Origin: a virus
Length of the DNA stretch: 59,276 bases
IMG/VR virus record: IMGVR_UViG_3300030118_002680
Coordinates: 1 to 59,276 of that record
Reading direction: 5' to 3' (one strand)
The notes below the pieces were generated by a model that was not told the origin of the DNA, ran no database searches, and saw only the letters and a list, made by a program, of their open reading frames with translations. Both the position numbers and the translations under genes were made by a program. This document shows positions 1 through 5,925 of the stretch, piece by piece; the stretch's first letter is position 1; each line of letters opens with the position of its first letter.

Positions 1-345
1 AAAAAATATAAGCTTACAACTGCAGAATTAGAAACTCTTTTGTTTTTAAAAACTGAAGGAAGGTTTTCTAGAGATGACTTTCAAAAGTTTAATGAAGTCA
101 TTAGTTGGAATAAAGATAGGTTTGAGAAACTACGAAGAGATGGATGGATTGTTGTTTTTAGAAAACGAGTAGGAAAGCGTAGAGCATTGTACGAGTTGTC
201 GTACAAGACGAAGAGACTTATCGCTTCAGTTTATTCAAAACTAAATGGCAATGAGATTCCTACTTCTGTGTTTAGTAACAAGAAGTATACAGACAAAGTA
301 TATAGAAATCTTATAGAACAACTACGACATCCCTCTCCTGAATAA
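1..345 (+). CDS. Winged-helix DNA-binding-like protein, 5' truncated by the window edge
   Basis: The reading frame is open from the first base, so the N-terminus lies outside the window; the TTG at 40 is probably not the true start. The visible protein is small and basic. An N-terminal helical segment (TTAELETLLFLKTEGRF) is followed by a KFNEVISWNKDRFEKLRRDG helix pair and a short beta hairpin (WIVVFRKRVGKRRALYELS). This pattern is typical of MarR/winged-helix folds. It is convergent with the GroES gene and overlaps its 3' end by 35 nt. If the window ends joined as a circle, it would diverge from the late operon and could be a regulator; that is inference only. The family call comes from the fold pattern, not from a recognised relative. 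Confidence 0.55.
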   Translation, partial: KKYKLTTAELETLLFLKTEGRFSRDDFQKFNEVISWNKDRFEKLRRDGWIVVFRKRVGKRRALYELSYKTKRLIASVYSKLNGNEIPTSVFSNKKYTDKVYRNLIEQLRHPSPE

Positions 346-568
346 CCGTAACCTTTTTTCCTTCTATCAATAAAGTGTGTGCATTCCTGAAGTCATAATA
401 TATTTCTTCTGTTGGAATAATAGTACTCACTTCATTTCCTACAGCAATGACTTTACCTTTATGGTATCTACGTCTTTGTGCTTCGTCATTAGTTAACAGT
501 ATTCCTGATTCTGTTTTGAGCTCTTCTTCAATCTGCTCAATTAGAATGTACTTAGATATTGGACGCAT
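311..568 (-). CDS. groES: Co-chaperonin GroES (Cpn10)
   Basis: This 85-aa protein has the length and layout of GroES, the heptameric lid of the GroEL folding chamber. It opens with RPISKYILIEQIEEE, the first Cpn10 strand. The mobile loop follows as ESGILLTNDEA, with the GroEL-binding tripeptide I-L-L in place of the usual I-V-L. Next come GKVIAVGNE (the family's G-V-A-V-G motif) and a C-terminal strand ending in VIQERDVVVVL. I chose the ATG at 568 over an in-frame ATG at 631 because the first 21 residues of the longer form do not match Cpn10 and overlap another small gene. It is the last gene of the GroEL operon. It presumably helps fold capsid or other phage proteins with the phage's own GroEL. 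Confidence 0.88.
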   Translation of the reverse strand: MRPISKYILIEQIEEELKTESGILLTNDEAQRRRYHKGKVIAVGNEVSTIIPTEEIYYDFRNAHTLLIEGKKVTVIQERDVVVVL

Positions 569-683
569 ACGTTTTTTCTTTTGATGATACAACGTAGCCG
601 TTCTTTTGTAAAAGCTTGATAGCTTTCTCAATCTCTAATCTTCTGTTTCTTTCTGCTTCGAATATGTGATTATCTATTGGCAT
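552..683 (-). CDS. Small hypothetical protein between groEL and groES
   Basis: This is a 43-aa ORF with an ATG at 683, five bases after the groEL stop codon, and it overlaps the groES start by 17 nt. The protein begins MPIDNHIFEAERNRR and is mostly a predicted helix with a KNGYVV hairpin. Tight packing in the chaperonin operon supports translation, possibly coupling GroES translation to GroEL. No family recognised. Confidence 0.5.
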   Translation of the reverse strand: MPIDNHIFEAERNRRLEIEKAIKLLQKNGYVVSSKEKTYASNI

Positions 684-688
684 AATAA

Positions 689-2284
689 TTATTTTTTATT
701 TCTATGCATGGTTATAATTGCATTAGTAGATAGCAAAGTTACTGCAACACTAATAGCATTTTGTAAAGCTGACCTAGTCACTTTAACAGGGTCTATAACT
801 CCCATGGAAATCATATCACCCCACTCTTCATTTTTTACATCATATCCTACTCCCCACTCTAAGTCTCCTTCTCTTTCATATAAGTATTCATCCATACCTG
901 CGTTTCTGAGAATCTGTATTAATGGAGTTTGCAATGCAGCTCCTAAAATTGCGTAAGCAATTTTTTGCGCAGAATTTTTCATAGACTTAGATTTCTCTTC
1001 GTATTCATATCCTGTATAATATAAAGACAATCCACCTCCCGGAAGTATACCTTCTTCAAGAGCAGACTTGACAGCACATACTGCATCGTCCACTCTATCG
1101 TATAACTCCTTTTGCTCAAGGTCTGTGTTACCACCAACATGGATAACACCTATACCACCTGTAAGCGAAGCGATTCTTTTTTCGATAAAGTTTTTTAATT
1201 GTTTATCGTTTGTCACTTCATGCTGAACCCATAGCTCTTTGACTCTTTCATCTATCGCTACTTGGTTCTCCATCTTATCATCTTTAATGACGATACTTGA
1301 GTCACGCCCAACTATCACCTTGGAACAATGACCCAAGTCGCCAAAGTTTATTAGGCTTAAGTCATCTCCTGTTTCACCACTAAAGTATTTAGCTCCTACT
1401 GACAAAGCTATGTCTTGCATTAATTCATGCTGCCTATATCCAAAGTCCGGTGGTGCAATATTGACAAGCTTCAAATTATTCTTCATTACGTTTGCTGCCA
1501 ATGTATTTATAAATCCTTGTGAGCATGGAGCTATGATTAATAACTTCTTCTGCTCATTTATGATTGGCTTCAATACACTTTCGATTTGTAGTATGGTATT
1601 TATTTCCGTATCACATACTAGCACCATAACATCTTCCATGATACACTCGTCATGCTTTTGGTCGTTTACAAATAAGTGGGATGTGTACCCTCTATCTATT
1701 TTGATTCCTTTGGTAGTCTCAAAATAGGTAGTGTTTGTTTTTGATTTCTCTACAGTAACAATACCGTCTTTGCCTACAGATTTATAAACGTCTGCTATTT
1801 GTTTTCCAATCTTCTCATCATTGTTGGCTGAGATGACTGCAACATCTTTTAATTTTTTTCCTGAAACCTTTTTACCATTCTTGGTTAGCTTCTTGACTAT
1901 GACCTCACATTCTTTCTGTAGCCATGATAATACATCAGGTCTATTGACCTCTTCATCTATTAGCTCCATACCTATCTTGACTAATGATTCTGTCAAGACG
2001 ATAGCTGTGGTCGTTCCATCTCCTGCTGTGGTGGCTGTTCTATCTGCTGCTTCTTTCATTATGCGTACAGCTAGATTTTCAACCTCATCCATAAGGAAGA
2101 TTGATTTAGCTACAGTCACTCCATCTTTGGTAACTGTGATTCCGTGAGTATGTTCAGGTGATTCGATTAGGACCGTATTCCCTCTTGGTCCGAGTGTGGA
2201 CTTTACTGCTTTAGCGATTTGAGTTATACCATTTAAAAGCTTGGCTCTGCCTTCGCTATCGAAGTGTAGTTGTTTTGGATTCAT
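689..2284 (-). CDS. groEL: Chaperonin GroEL (Cpn60), phage-encoded
   Basis: The 531-aa product is a full-length group I chaperonin, slightly shorter than the usual 545 or so. The nucleotide-binding signatures are intact: LGPRGNTVLIE (31-41), ITVTKDGVTVAKS (49-61) and AGDGTTTAIVLTE (87-99). D89 corresponds to E. coli D87. Also present are the GGIGVIHVGG segment and RVDDAVCAVKSALEEGILPGGG, with the Asp corresponding to D398 that is needed for ATP hydrolysis. The C-terminal equatorial helix reads DPVKVTRSALQNA. The C-terminal Gly-Gly-Met tail is absent; the protein ends in HRNKK. It should assemble a double-ring folding chamber in the host cytoplasm, capped by the phage GroES. It has a candidate -7 promoter at 2309-2316 and shares the operon with two downstream genes. 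Catalytic residues look complete, so I expect an active ATPase. Confidence 0.97.
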   Translation of the reverse strand: MNPKQLHFDSEGRAKLLNGITQIAKAVKSTLGPRGNTVLIESPEHTHGITVTKDGVTVAKSIFLMDEVENLAVRIMKEAADRTATTAGDGTTTAIVLTESLVKIGMELIDEEVNRPDVLSWLQKECEVIVKKLTKNGKKVSGKKLKDVAVISANNDEKIGKQIADVYKSVGKDGIVTVEKSKTNTTYFETTKGIKIDRGYTSHLFVNDQKHDECIMEDVMVLVCDTEINTILQIESVLKPIINEQKKLLIIAPCSQGFINTLAANVMKNNLKLVNIAPPDFGYRQHELMQDIALSVGAKYFSGETGDDLSLINFGDLGHCSKVIVGRDSSIVIKDDKMENQVAIDERVKELWVQHEVTNDKQLKNFIEKRIASLTGGIGVIHVGGNTDLEQKELYDRVDDAVCAVKSALEEGILPGGGLSLYYTGYEYEEKSKSMKNSAQKIAYAILGAALQTPLIQILRNAGMDEYLYEREGDLEWGVGYDVKNEEWGDMISMGVIDPVKVTRSALQNAISVAVTLLSTNAIITMHRNKK

Positions 2285-2308
2285 AAATATATTTAATTAA
2301 ATTCTATA

Positions 2309-2316
2309 CAAATGTA
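2309..2316 (-). promoter_or_regulatory. Candidate -7 element (TACATTTG) for groEL
   Basis: Read on the minus strand this is TACATTTGTA, matching the Bacteroidota -7 consensus TAnnTTTG, 25 nt upstream of the groEL ATG. No TTTG -33 box is visible at the expected distance. Confidence 0.4.
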
Positions 2317-2321
2317 TAAAA

Positions 2322-2582
2322 TTATTCTTTAATCTCACGAGTGTTAAATACAGAGTTAAACCAACCATCGTAAAAATTATTGATATGGTAAATCTCTATC
2401 ACCTTACCTCTGTGTCTTATACTATTGATATAAGTGAAAGCTTCATCTTTGGTTTCAAAGACTAAACGATTCTTGAAACGAGAGGACCATTTGTTTCCTT
2501 CACAAAGGATTAATGGTTTCGTAGGATGATGTATTTCGTATTCGTAATAGTCGTCTTCGTAGGAAGTTAGTGGTTCATTCAT
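2322..2582 (-). CDS. Hypothetical protein (86 aa)
   Basis: This acidic-to-neutral 86-aa protein is rich in Tyr, Asn and His (SYEDDYYEYEIHHP near the N-terminus). A central segment, RLVFETKDEAFTYINSI, resembles the strand-helix pattern of small phage regulators. No family recognised. It is the first gene downstream of a strong Bacteroidota-type promoter at 2606-2637. It precedes groEL by about 40 nt, so it probably heads the chaperonin transcript. Confidence 0.7.
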   Translation of the reverse strand: MNEPLTSYEDDYYEYEIHHPTKPLILCEGNKWSSRFKNRLVFETKDEAFTYINSIRHRGKVIEIYHINNFYDGWFNSVFNTREIKE

Positions 2583-2605
2583 AATGTAGTGTTTTTAATT
2601 TTGAA

Positions 2606-2637
2606 CAAATATACGAAAAAAATTCGACATAAACAAA
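2606..2637 (-). promoter_or_regulatory. Bacteroidota-type promoter (minus strand)
   Basis: On the minus strand TTTG (2637-2634) is followed after 20 nt by TATATTTG (2613-2606), a perfect TTTG-N20-TAnnTTTG arrangement. The spacer carries TGTCG, whose TCG starts 14 nt upstream of the -7 box, as in the promoters at 3549, 5383 and 8971. It should drive the 86-aa gene and the groEL/groES operon. Confidence 0.75.
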
Positions 2638-2703
2638 TTAACCTGTTGAGAATATTTCGCTATACTCTCTCTCTCTCTATTATAACGTATATATTTTTTT
2701 TCC

Positions 2704-2812
2704 GTATACGACCCCTTAAAAGTTAACAAGGTTAACAGAAGTCTTGATTATCAAGGAGTTAGGTTTCAAAAGTCAACAGAAACTCAACAGAAAGTTAACA
2801 GGAAGTTGACAT
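2704..2812 (+). repeat. Composite iteron/palindrome element, copy 1
   Basis: Parts in order: GTATACGA (2704-2711); AGTTAACAAG (2721-2730) and GTTAACAGA (2731-2739); the palindrome CTTGATTATCAAG (2743-2755); then four tandem iterons starting at 2771, 2782, 2793 and 2804, exactly 11 bp apart (AGTCAACAGAA, ACTCAACAGAA, AGTTAACAGGA, AGTTGACAT). A second copy lies at 12897-12985 with the same 17-bp distance from GTATACGA to AGTTAAC. It sits between the chaperonin operon and the early operon. Roughly one-helical-turn phasing suggests a cooperative protein-binding site, such as a replication origin or operator. Confidence 0.75.
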
Positions 2813-2818
2813 ATATAT

Positions 2819-2849
2819 AAAAAAAGAAGGGGATGTGAGGGTCCCCTTC
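2819..2849 (-). terminator. Rho-independent terminator (minus strand)
   Basis: On the minus strand GAAGGGGA-(8 nt)-TCCCCTTC is followed by seven T residues. It lies downstream of the 68-aa gene at 2908-3114. A second, weaker hairpin (GAGGATA 2857-2863 with TATCCTC 2884-2890) lies just before it. Confidence 0.75.
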
Positions 2850-2907
2850 CAAAAGTGAGGATAAGAAAAACACTACTAAAACCTATCCTCTACACAAACT
2901 AAATCTA

Positions 2908-3114
2908 TTATCGTTTGAATAAATCTATATTAGCTCGTGCTAGTTCGTTTCCTTCAGCAATCATCTGTACTTTCTTGTATCTCTTTGCTGCGTTCTTCAT
3001 ATCTGCTAACTCAGTAATACCCATTCTAGGTGAAGGAGCCATATTGATTAGCCTACCGTCTTTTACTTCATACCCTTGCATTGAAGGAGGAATGTTAAAT
3101 CTACTGTGTGCCAT
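2908..3114 (-). CDS. Hypothetical protein (68 aa)
   Basis: This small basic protein (begins MAHSRFNIPPSMQGYEV) has a proline-rich first third and a helical second half (ELADMKNAAKRYKKVQMIAE). No family recognised. It forms a stand-alone unit, with a late-type -7 element (3137-3144) before it and a terminator (2819-2849) after it. It divides the iteron element from the purine/pyrimidine tract. Confidence 0.65.
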   Translation of the reverse strand: MAHSRFNIPPSMQGYEVKDGRLINMAPSPRMGITELADMKNAAKRYKKVQMIAEGNELARANIDLFKR

Positions 3115-3136
3115 GACTATTAATTTTATATATATA

Positions 3137-3144
3137 CAAAGATA
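3137..3144 (-). promoter_or_regulatory. Candidate late-type -7 element (TATCTTTG)
   Basis: Minus-strand TATCTTTGT lies about 20 nt upstream of the 68-aa gene. It is one of a family of identical elements upstream of minus-strand genes and lacks a visible -33 TTTG. Confidence 0.4.
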
Positions 3145-3282
3145 GAAAATTTTATTTAGATACTTAGGGCTTTCGGGTTATATGTATGTGTCACAACAAT
3201 GTGCGCTGCAGGAAACACAAAAAATTTTGTATGGGGGGGGTCGTCTTCTGTTGGTGCATGTCTGATTTTTTTAGCTTTTTCT

Positions 3283-3408
3283 CATGCGTATGTGTGCGTA
3301 TGTGTGCATGCGTCATGCGTTGCGTGTGCGATTCAGGTCAGGACTCCGTGCATGCGTGCATAATGCGTGTGTGTACGCACCTACCTGCATGTGTGCGTGT
3401 ACTGAACA
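3283..3408. repeat. Alternating purine-pyrimidine tract (Z-DNA-prone) in the early control region
   Basis: Positions 3283-3313 alternate pyrimidine and purine without a break and include the 10-bp direct repeat TGCGTATGTG at 3285 and 3295. Further alternating runs, built from TGCG, GCATGC and GTGTG, continue to about 3408. A run of eight G residues lies upstream (3233-3240). The composition is strikingly unlike the surrounding A/T-rich DNA. No convincing gene was seen in 3115-3611; the rest of the gap holds the early promoter. Confidence 0.7.
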
Positions 3409-3548
3409 GAAAATTTAGACAATAACCTTCCCTCGTTAGTACCTGTAGCCAAGGATATATATATAAACAAAACTTAGTAATCGCATTGTTAATAACTCGC
3501 TGAAAATCAAAATTTTACTCTGTTGAGGAAAAAAAGTTATTAACAAAG

Positions 3549-3579
3549 TTTGGAAATTCGAAATATTAAACTACCTTTG
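3549..3579 (+). promoter_or_regulatory. First early promoter (Bacteroidota type)
   Basis: TTTG (3549-3552), a 19-nt spacer and TACCTTTG (3572-3579) match TTTG-N19-TAnnTTTG. Transcription should start near 3585, before the 62-aa gene at 3612. The spacer contains TTCG, with TCG 14 nt upstream of the -7 box. Just upstream lie CTGTTGAGG (an inverted iteron-like word) and AGTTATTAACAAAG, so the iteron-binding protein may also act here. Confidence 0.8.
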
Positions 3580-3611
3580 AACAAATATTAATCAAAAAAA
3601 ACACAAAAATT

Positions 3612-3800
3612 ATGAAAAATTTAATCAATTCAACAGAAGTAAACGTAGTTTCTAACTCTATTACAGAACAAGCGCAAATGCAGTTCGCTCTCGAAGACAA
3701 GCTTGAGAGAGATTTTCACTCAGGGTTCATCTCTGAAGAAGAGTACAACGAAGGGTTACAGGGAATCTTCAGAAGGTTTCAAGATATCTACGGCTTCTAG
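3612..3800 (+). CDS. Hypothetical early protein (62 aa)
   Basis: First gene of the plus-strand operon. The acidic helical protein ends in a GFISEEEYNEGLQGIFRRF segment, a short helix pair often seen in small phage proteins. No family recognised. It is separated from the next gene by a hairpin and a hammerhead ribozyme, so its mRNA would end near 3827 with a 2',3'-cyclic phosphate if the ribozyme is active. Confidence 0.7.
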   Translation: MKNLINSTEVNVVSNSITEQAQMQFALEDKLERDFHSGFISEEEYNEGLQGIFRRFQDIYGF

Positions 3801-3805
3801 AGTAC

Positions 3806-3822
3806 AGGGGACTATGTCCCCT
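3806..3822 (+). other. Hairpin immediately upstream of the ribozyme
   Basis: AGGGGAC (3806-3812) pairs with GTCCCCT (3816-3822) around a 3-nt loop. It follows the stop codon at 3800 and abuts stem III of the hammerhead. No T-tract follows. After cleavage it would cap the 3' end of the upstream mRNA and could protect it from exonucleases. Confidence 0.6.
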
Positions 3823-3872
3823 CTGTCGAGAGATGTGTGTCTCTCCTGATGAGTCCCAAAGGACGAAACAGA
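3822..3872 (+). ncRNA. Type III hammerhead self-cleaving ribozyme
   Basis: All invariant core residues are present in order. Stem III 5' strand TCTGT (3822-3826), then cleavage nucleotide C3827. Stem I hairpin GAGAGA-TGTGTG-TCTCTC (3828-3845). Core CTGATGA (3846-3852). Stem II hairpin GTCC-CAAA-GGAC (3853-3864). Core GAAA (3865-3868), whose last A begins the stem III 3' strand ACAGA (3868-3872). Stems I and II are closed by loops and stem III is open, which defines type III. Predicted cleavage lies between 3827 and 3828, 74 nt upstream of the ArdC-like start codon. The element sits in the leader between two early genes, so it would cut the polycistronic mRNA. Confidence 0.92.
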
Positions 3873-3901
3873 AAATTAACTTAAATTAAAAATTTAAAAT
3901 T

Positions 3902-4840
3902 ATGAGTACAAACAAGAATGCAGTTCTCAAGAAAGTAAAAGCCACGCTTCTCGAAGGACTTAAGAAAGACGGCTTGAAGTGGTTCAAACCTTGGAAATCA
4001 GGAGAGAATCACCCAATCAATAACAAATCAGGTAGAGCTTATCGAGGATTCAATACCTTCATCCTTAACTATCAGATGGTGCAAGAAGGTTATGACCACA
4101 ACGAATGGGATACCTTCAAGAGCATATCTGCTAGAGGTGGTAAAGTCCTGAAGGGTCAGAGAGGAACAGATATATTCTTTTGGTTAATATCATATTGCTC
4201 GAAGGAAAACTTCGGAACTTGGTACAGAACGAAAGCAGAGTGTATGAAGAAGGAAAATTGTAACGAAGATGATATCTTCACAAATTTTGACCTGAGATAC
4301 TACAGAGTATGGAACATTGGACAATGCGAAGGTTTGAAACCTCTGAGAAAATTAGGTGAGACGAAAGAAGTAAAGCCTATCGAAAGCTGTGAAAAAATCG
4401 TAGCGAAGTACAAGAAGATAGCTAAGAAGTTAACCTTCAAGGATGTTGAGCAGGACAGAGCTTACTACTCTCCTTCGAAGGATATGATAGTGATGCCGTT
4501 GATGACTCAGTTCGATTCAGAAGATAAATATTATCACACTCTGTTTCATGAGATGGTTCACTCAACAGGTCATGACTCGAGGTTGAACAGAGAAGGAGTT
4601 GCTACAGCATATCAGTTAAATAAAACCAAGCATGATTATGCCTTCGAGGAACTGATTGCAGAGTCAGGAGCTATGGTGTTATCAGGTATTGCAGGAATCA
4701 ACACAGATGACGAAGATAAGCAGAGTCAAGCTTACGTCAACGGATGGGTCAAAGCAGTTGAGAAAGCTGATGAGAAAGCCATCGTATCAGCTCTAACGCA
4801 GTCGGCTAAGGCTACTGATTACATCCTCGGTAACAAATAA
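3902..4840 (+). CDS. ArdC-like antirestriction protein (ssDNA-binding domain plus zincin)
   Basis: The 312-aa product has the ArdC architecture. The N-terminal single-stranded-DNA-binding domain (about 1-145) includes WFKPWKSGENHPIN and RAYRGFNTFIL. The C-terminal zinc metallopeptidase domain carries FHEMVHSTGH (HEMVH at 216-220) and a likely third ligand in EELIAE (249-254). ArdC proteins shield incoming DNA from host restriction. A role early in infection fits its position as second gene after the first early promoter. Its leader contains the hammerhead ribozyme. The stop codon lies in the loop of a perfect 9-bp hairpin (4823-4849) that abuts a tRNA-like minihelix. Confidence 0.88.
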   Translation: MSTNKNAVLKKVKATLLEGLKKDGLKWFKPWKSGENHPINNKSGRAYRGFNTFILNYQMVQEGYDHNEWDTFKSISARGGKVLKGQRGTDIFFWLISYCSKENFGTWYRTKAECMKKENCNEDDIFTNFDLRYYRVWNIGQCEGLKPLRKLGETKEVKPIESCEKIVAKYKKIAKKLTFKDVEQDRAYYSPSKDMIVMPLMTQFDSEDKYYHTLFHEMVHSTGHDSRLNREGVATAYQLNKTKHDYAFEELIAESGAMVLSGIAGINTDDEDKQSQAYVNGWVKAVEKADEKAIVSALTQSAKATDYILGNK

Positions 4841-4891
4841 ACCGAGGATATTCGAGAATGGTTGCAGGGTGGTTCGATTCCACCCCTCGAA
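4823..4891 (+). ncRNA. Hairpin plus acceptor/T-arm minihelix (tRNA-like processing signal)
   Basis: A 9-bp hairpin (ATCCTCGGT 4823-4831 with ACCGAGGAT 4841-4849) encloses the ArdC-like stop codon. One base later TTCGAG (4851-4856) pairs with CTCGAA (4886-4891). Inside it GGGTGG (4867-4872) and CCACCC (4880-4885) enclose TTCGATT, a canonical T-loop. Together these form the 12-bp acceptor/T-arm stack of a tRNA, with only 10 nt (4857-4866) in place of the D and anticodon arms. Such minihelices are known minimal substrates of RNase P and tRNase Z. It ends 25 nt before the next start codon. A processing role is inferred. Confidence 0.6.
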
Positions 4892-4916
4892 GCTAATTTT
4901 AAATATATATATAACT

Positions 4917-5348
4917 ATGAAAAACACACACAAAATCAAAGCTATGAACGCACTCAGAAAGTTAGGAATAACTTGTAAGGAGTCAGAAGTTTATGACCAC
5001 CAAGGTAACGACCTGAGAACTGAAGGATTATTGTTTTGGATTGACAACGAGAGCAACGTAGAAACAGAGTACCATCTTGAAGGAGGTCAATGGGGTAATC
5101 CTACCGAGACATTTGAGCAGGTTTGCGAGGAGTTTAATCTGTTCGTGGAGCCATTCAACTCAGCTATATATTTAGTTTATCTAGATGACATTCCTGAGCC
5201 AACGGAAGTACCTGCAGATGTACTAGCCTTAGATTCAGATTGTCATGCGATAGACAGATGCGATTTCTGTGGCAGTCATGAAGTAACTTATCATCAGTAC
5301 ATAGGTGATTCATACTGCTCGGATTGTGGCGAATGGCAATCAGAGTAA
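4917..5348 (+). CDS. Hypothetical protein with C-terminal zinc ribbon (143 aa)
   Basis: I chose the ATG at 4917 over a GTG at 4869, because the extra 16 codons would overlap the tRNA-like element and look non-coding. The acidic protein begins with basic helix MKNTHKIKAMNALRKLG and ends with a zinc-ribbon pattern: CDFC, then about 15 residues, then CSDC. The middle is acidic and Trp/Phe-rich. It may bind nucleic acid or a host protein, but no family is recognised. It has its own leader after the minihelix. Confidence 0.75.
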   Translation: MKNTHKIKAMNALRKLGITCKESEVYDHQGNDLRTEGLLFWIDNESNVETEYHLEGGQWGNPTETFEQVCEEFNLFVEPFNSAIYLVYLDDIPEPTEVPADVLALDSDCHAIDRCDFCGSHEVTYHQYIGDSYCSDCGEWQSE

Positions 5349-5382
5349 ACGAAAAAAGTTTAACCTGTTGGGCAAAAAAAGA

Positions 5383-5414
5383 TTTGCATATGTCGTTTTT
5401 TTGTCGTATGTTTG
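5383..5414 (+). promoter_or_regulatory. Second early promoter (Bacteroidota type)
   Basis: TTTG (5383-5386), a 20-nt spacer and TATGTTTG (5407-5414) match the consensus. The spacer holds TGTCG with its TCG 14 nt upstream of the -7 box, and ends in TCG. The expected start near 5420 is only about 15 nt upstream of the tRNA-like element at 5435. An inverted iteron-like word (AACCTGTTGGG, 5362-5372) lies just upstream. Confidence 0.8.
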
Positions 5415-5434
5415 TCGAAATTCTGTTGCATAAT

Positions 5435-5503
5435 CGTGGGGAGTCGGTCTAATTTAGGGACTCGAAAACCCTAAAAAAGAAGGTTCAATTCCTTCCCCCA
5501 CAA
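5435..5503 (+). ncRNA. D-arm-poor tRNA-like element
   Basis: CGTGGGG (5435-5441) pairs with CCCCACA (5496-5502), apart from the outermost C/A. GAAGG and CCTTC enclose a TTCAATT T-loop (5479-5495). In between, TTAGGG and CCCTAA form a stem around ACTCGAAAA, in which CTCGAAA could act as an anticodon loop (CGA, Ser-like) with an A/A closing mismatch. There is no normal D-arm and only a short variable loop, so I do not call it a functional tRNA. It lies between the 5383 promoter and the 40-aa gene, ending 22 nt before the ATG. Confidence 0.6.
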
Positions 5504-5524
5504 CTAACTTAAACACTATATAAC

Positions 5525-5647
5525 ATGAGAAAATTAATTTCAAAATTATCAATCGAGAACGTAATCACTTACGGAGTAATGGCTTTTGTATTATCGTCTT
5601 GGACGGCATTAGTATACCACATCATCGTAACAGGTAATACTATATAA
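5525..5647 (+). CDS. Small single-pass membrane protein (40 aa)
   Basis: ATG at 5525, in the A/T-rich leader after the tRNA-like element, opens a 40-aa ORF. It has a basic N-terminus (MRKLISKLS) and a hydrophobic segment (YGVMAFVLSSWTALVYHIIV) long enough to span the inner membrane. The next gene starts one base after its stop. Probably an early host-membrane modifier; function unknown. Confidence 0.6.
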   Translation: MRKLISKLSIENVITYGVMAFVLSSWTALVYHIIVTGNTI

Positions 5648-5648
5648 T

Positions 5649-5915
5649 ATGAAAGGAAGAGGTTGGTTAAACGACACCACTTACAGAGATTTCCCATTCA
5701 ATTATATGGGAAACTCTGCAGGTGAAGAACTAAGCTACTACGATAGGCTAGCTAGTTATATAAAACACAATGAGCTACTCAACGAAGAGCAAACCTTCGA
5801 GCTACTCAGTAGAATTGAAATGTTTATTGAGCAAGAGATTGAAGAGATAAAAGCTGAAGACCAAAGTGAGTGGAGCAGTTCAATTGTTTGGGAGAAAAAA
5901 GATTTTAATAAATAA
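5649..5915 (+). CDS. Hypothetical acidic protein (88 aa)
   Basis: The protein starts MKGRGWLNDTTYRDFP. Its C-terminal two thirds is strongly helical and acidic (SRIEMFIEQEIEEIKAED). No family recognised. It follows the membrane-protein gene directly and shares its transcript. Confidence 0.65.
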   Translation: MKGRGWLNDTTYRDFPFNYMGNSAGEELSYYDRLASYIKHNELLNEEQTFELLSRIEMFIEQEIEEIKAEDQSEWSSSIVWEKKDFNK

Positions 5916-5925
5916 ATATATATAT

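Noticed and set aside
3186-3425. A 79-aa Cys-rich ORF in the early control region
   Set aside because: Its Cys and Val content comes from TG/TGC repeats of the alternating tract, and it has no leader or neighbour coupling.
4869-4916. A longer GTG start for the zinc-ribbon gene
   Set aside because: The extra codons overlap the tRNA-like element; the ATG at 4917 has a normal A/T leader.
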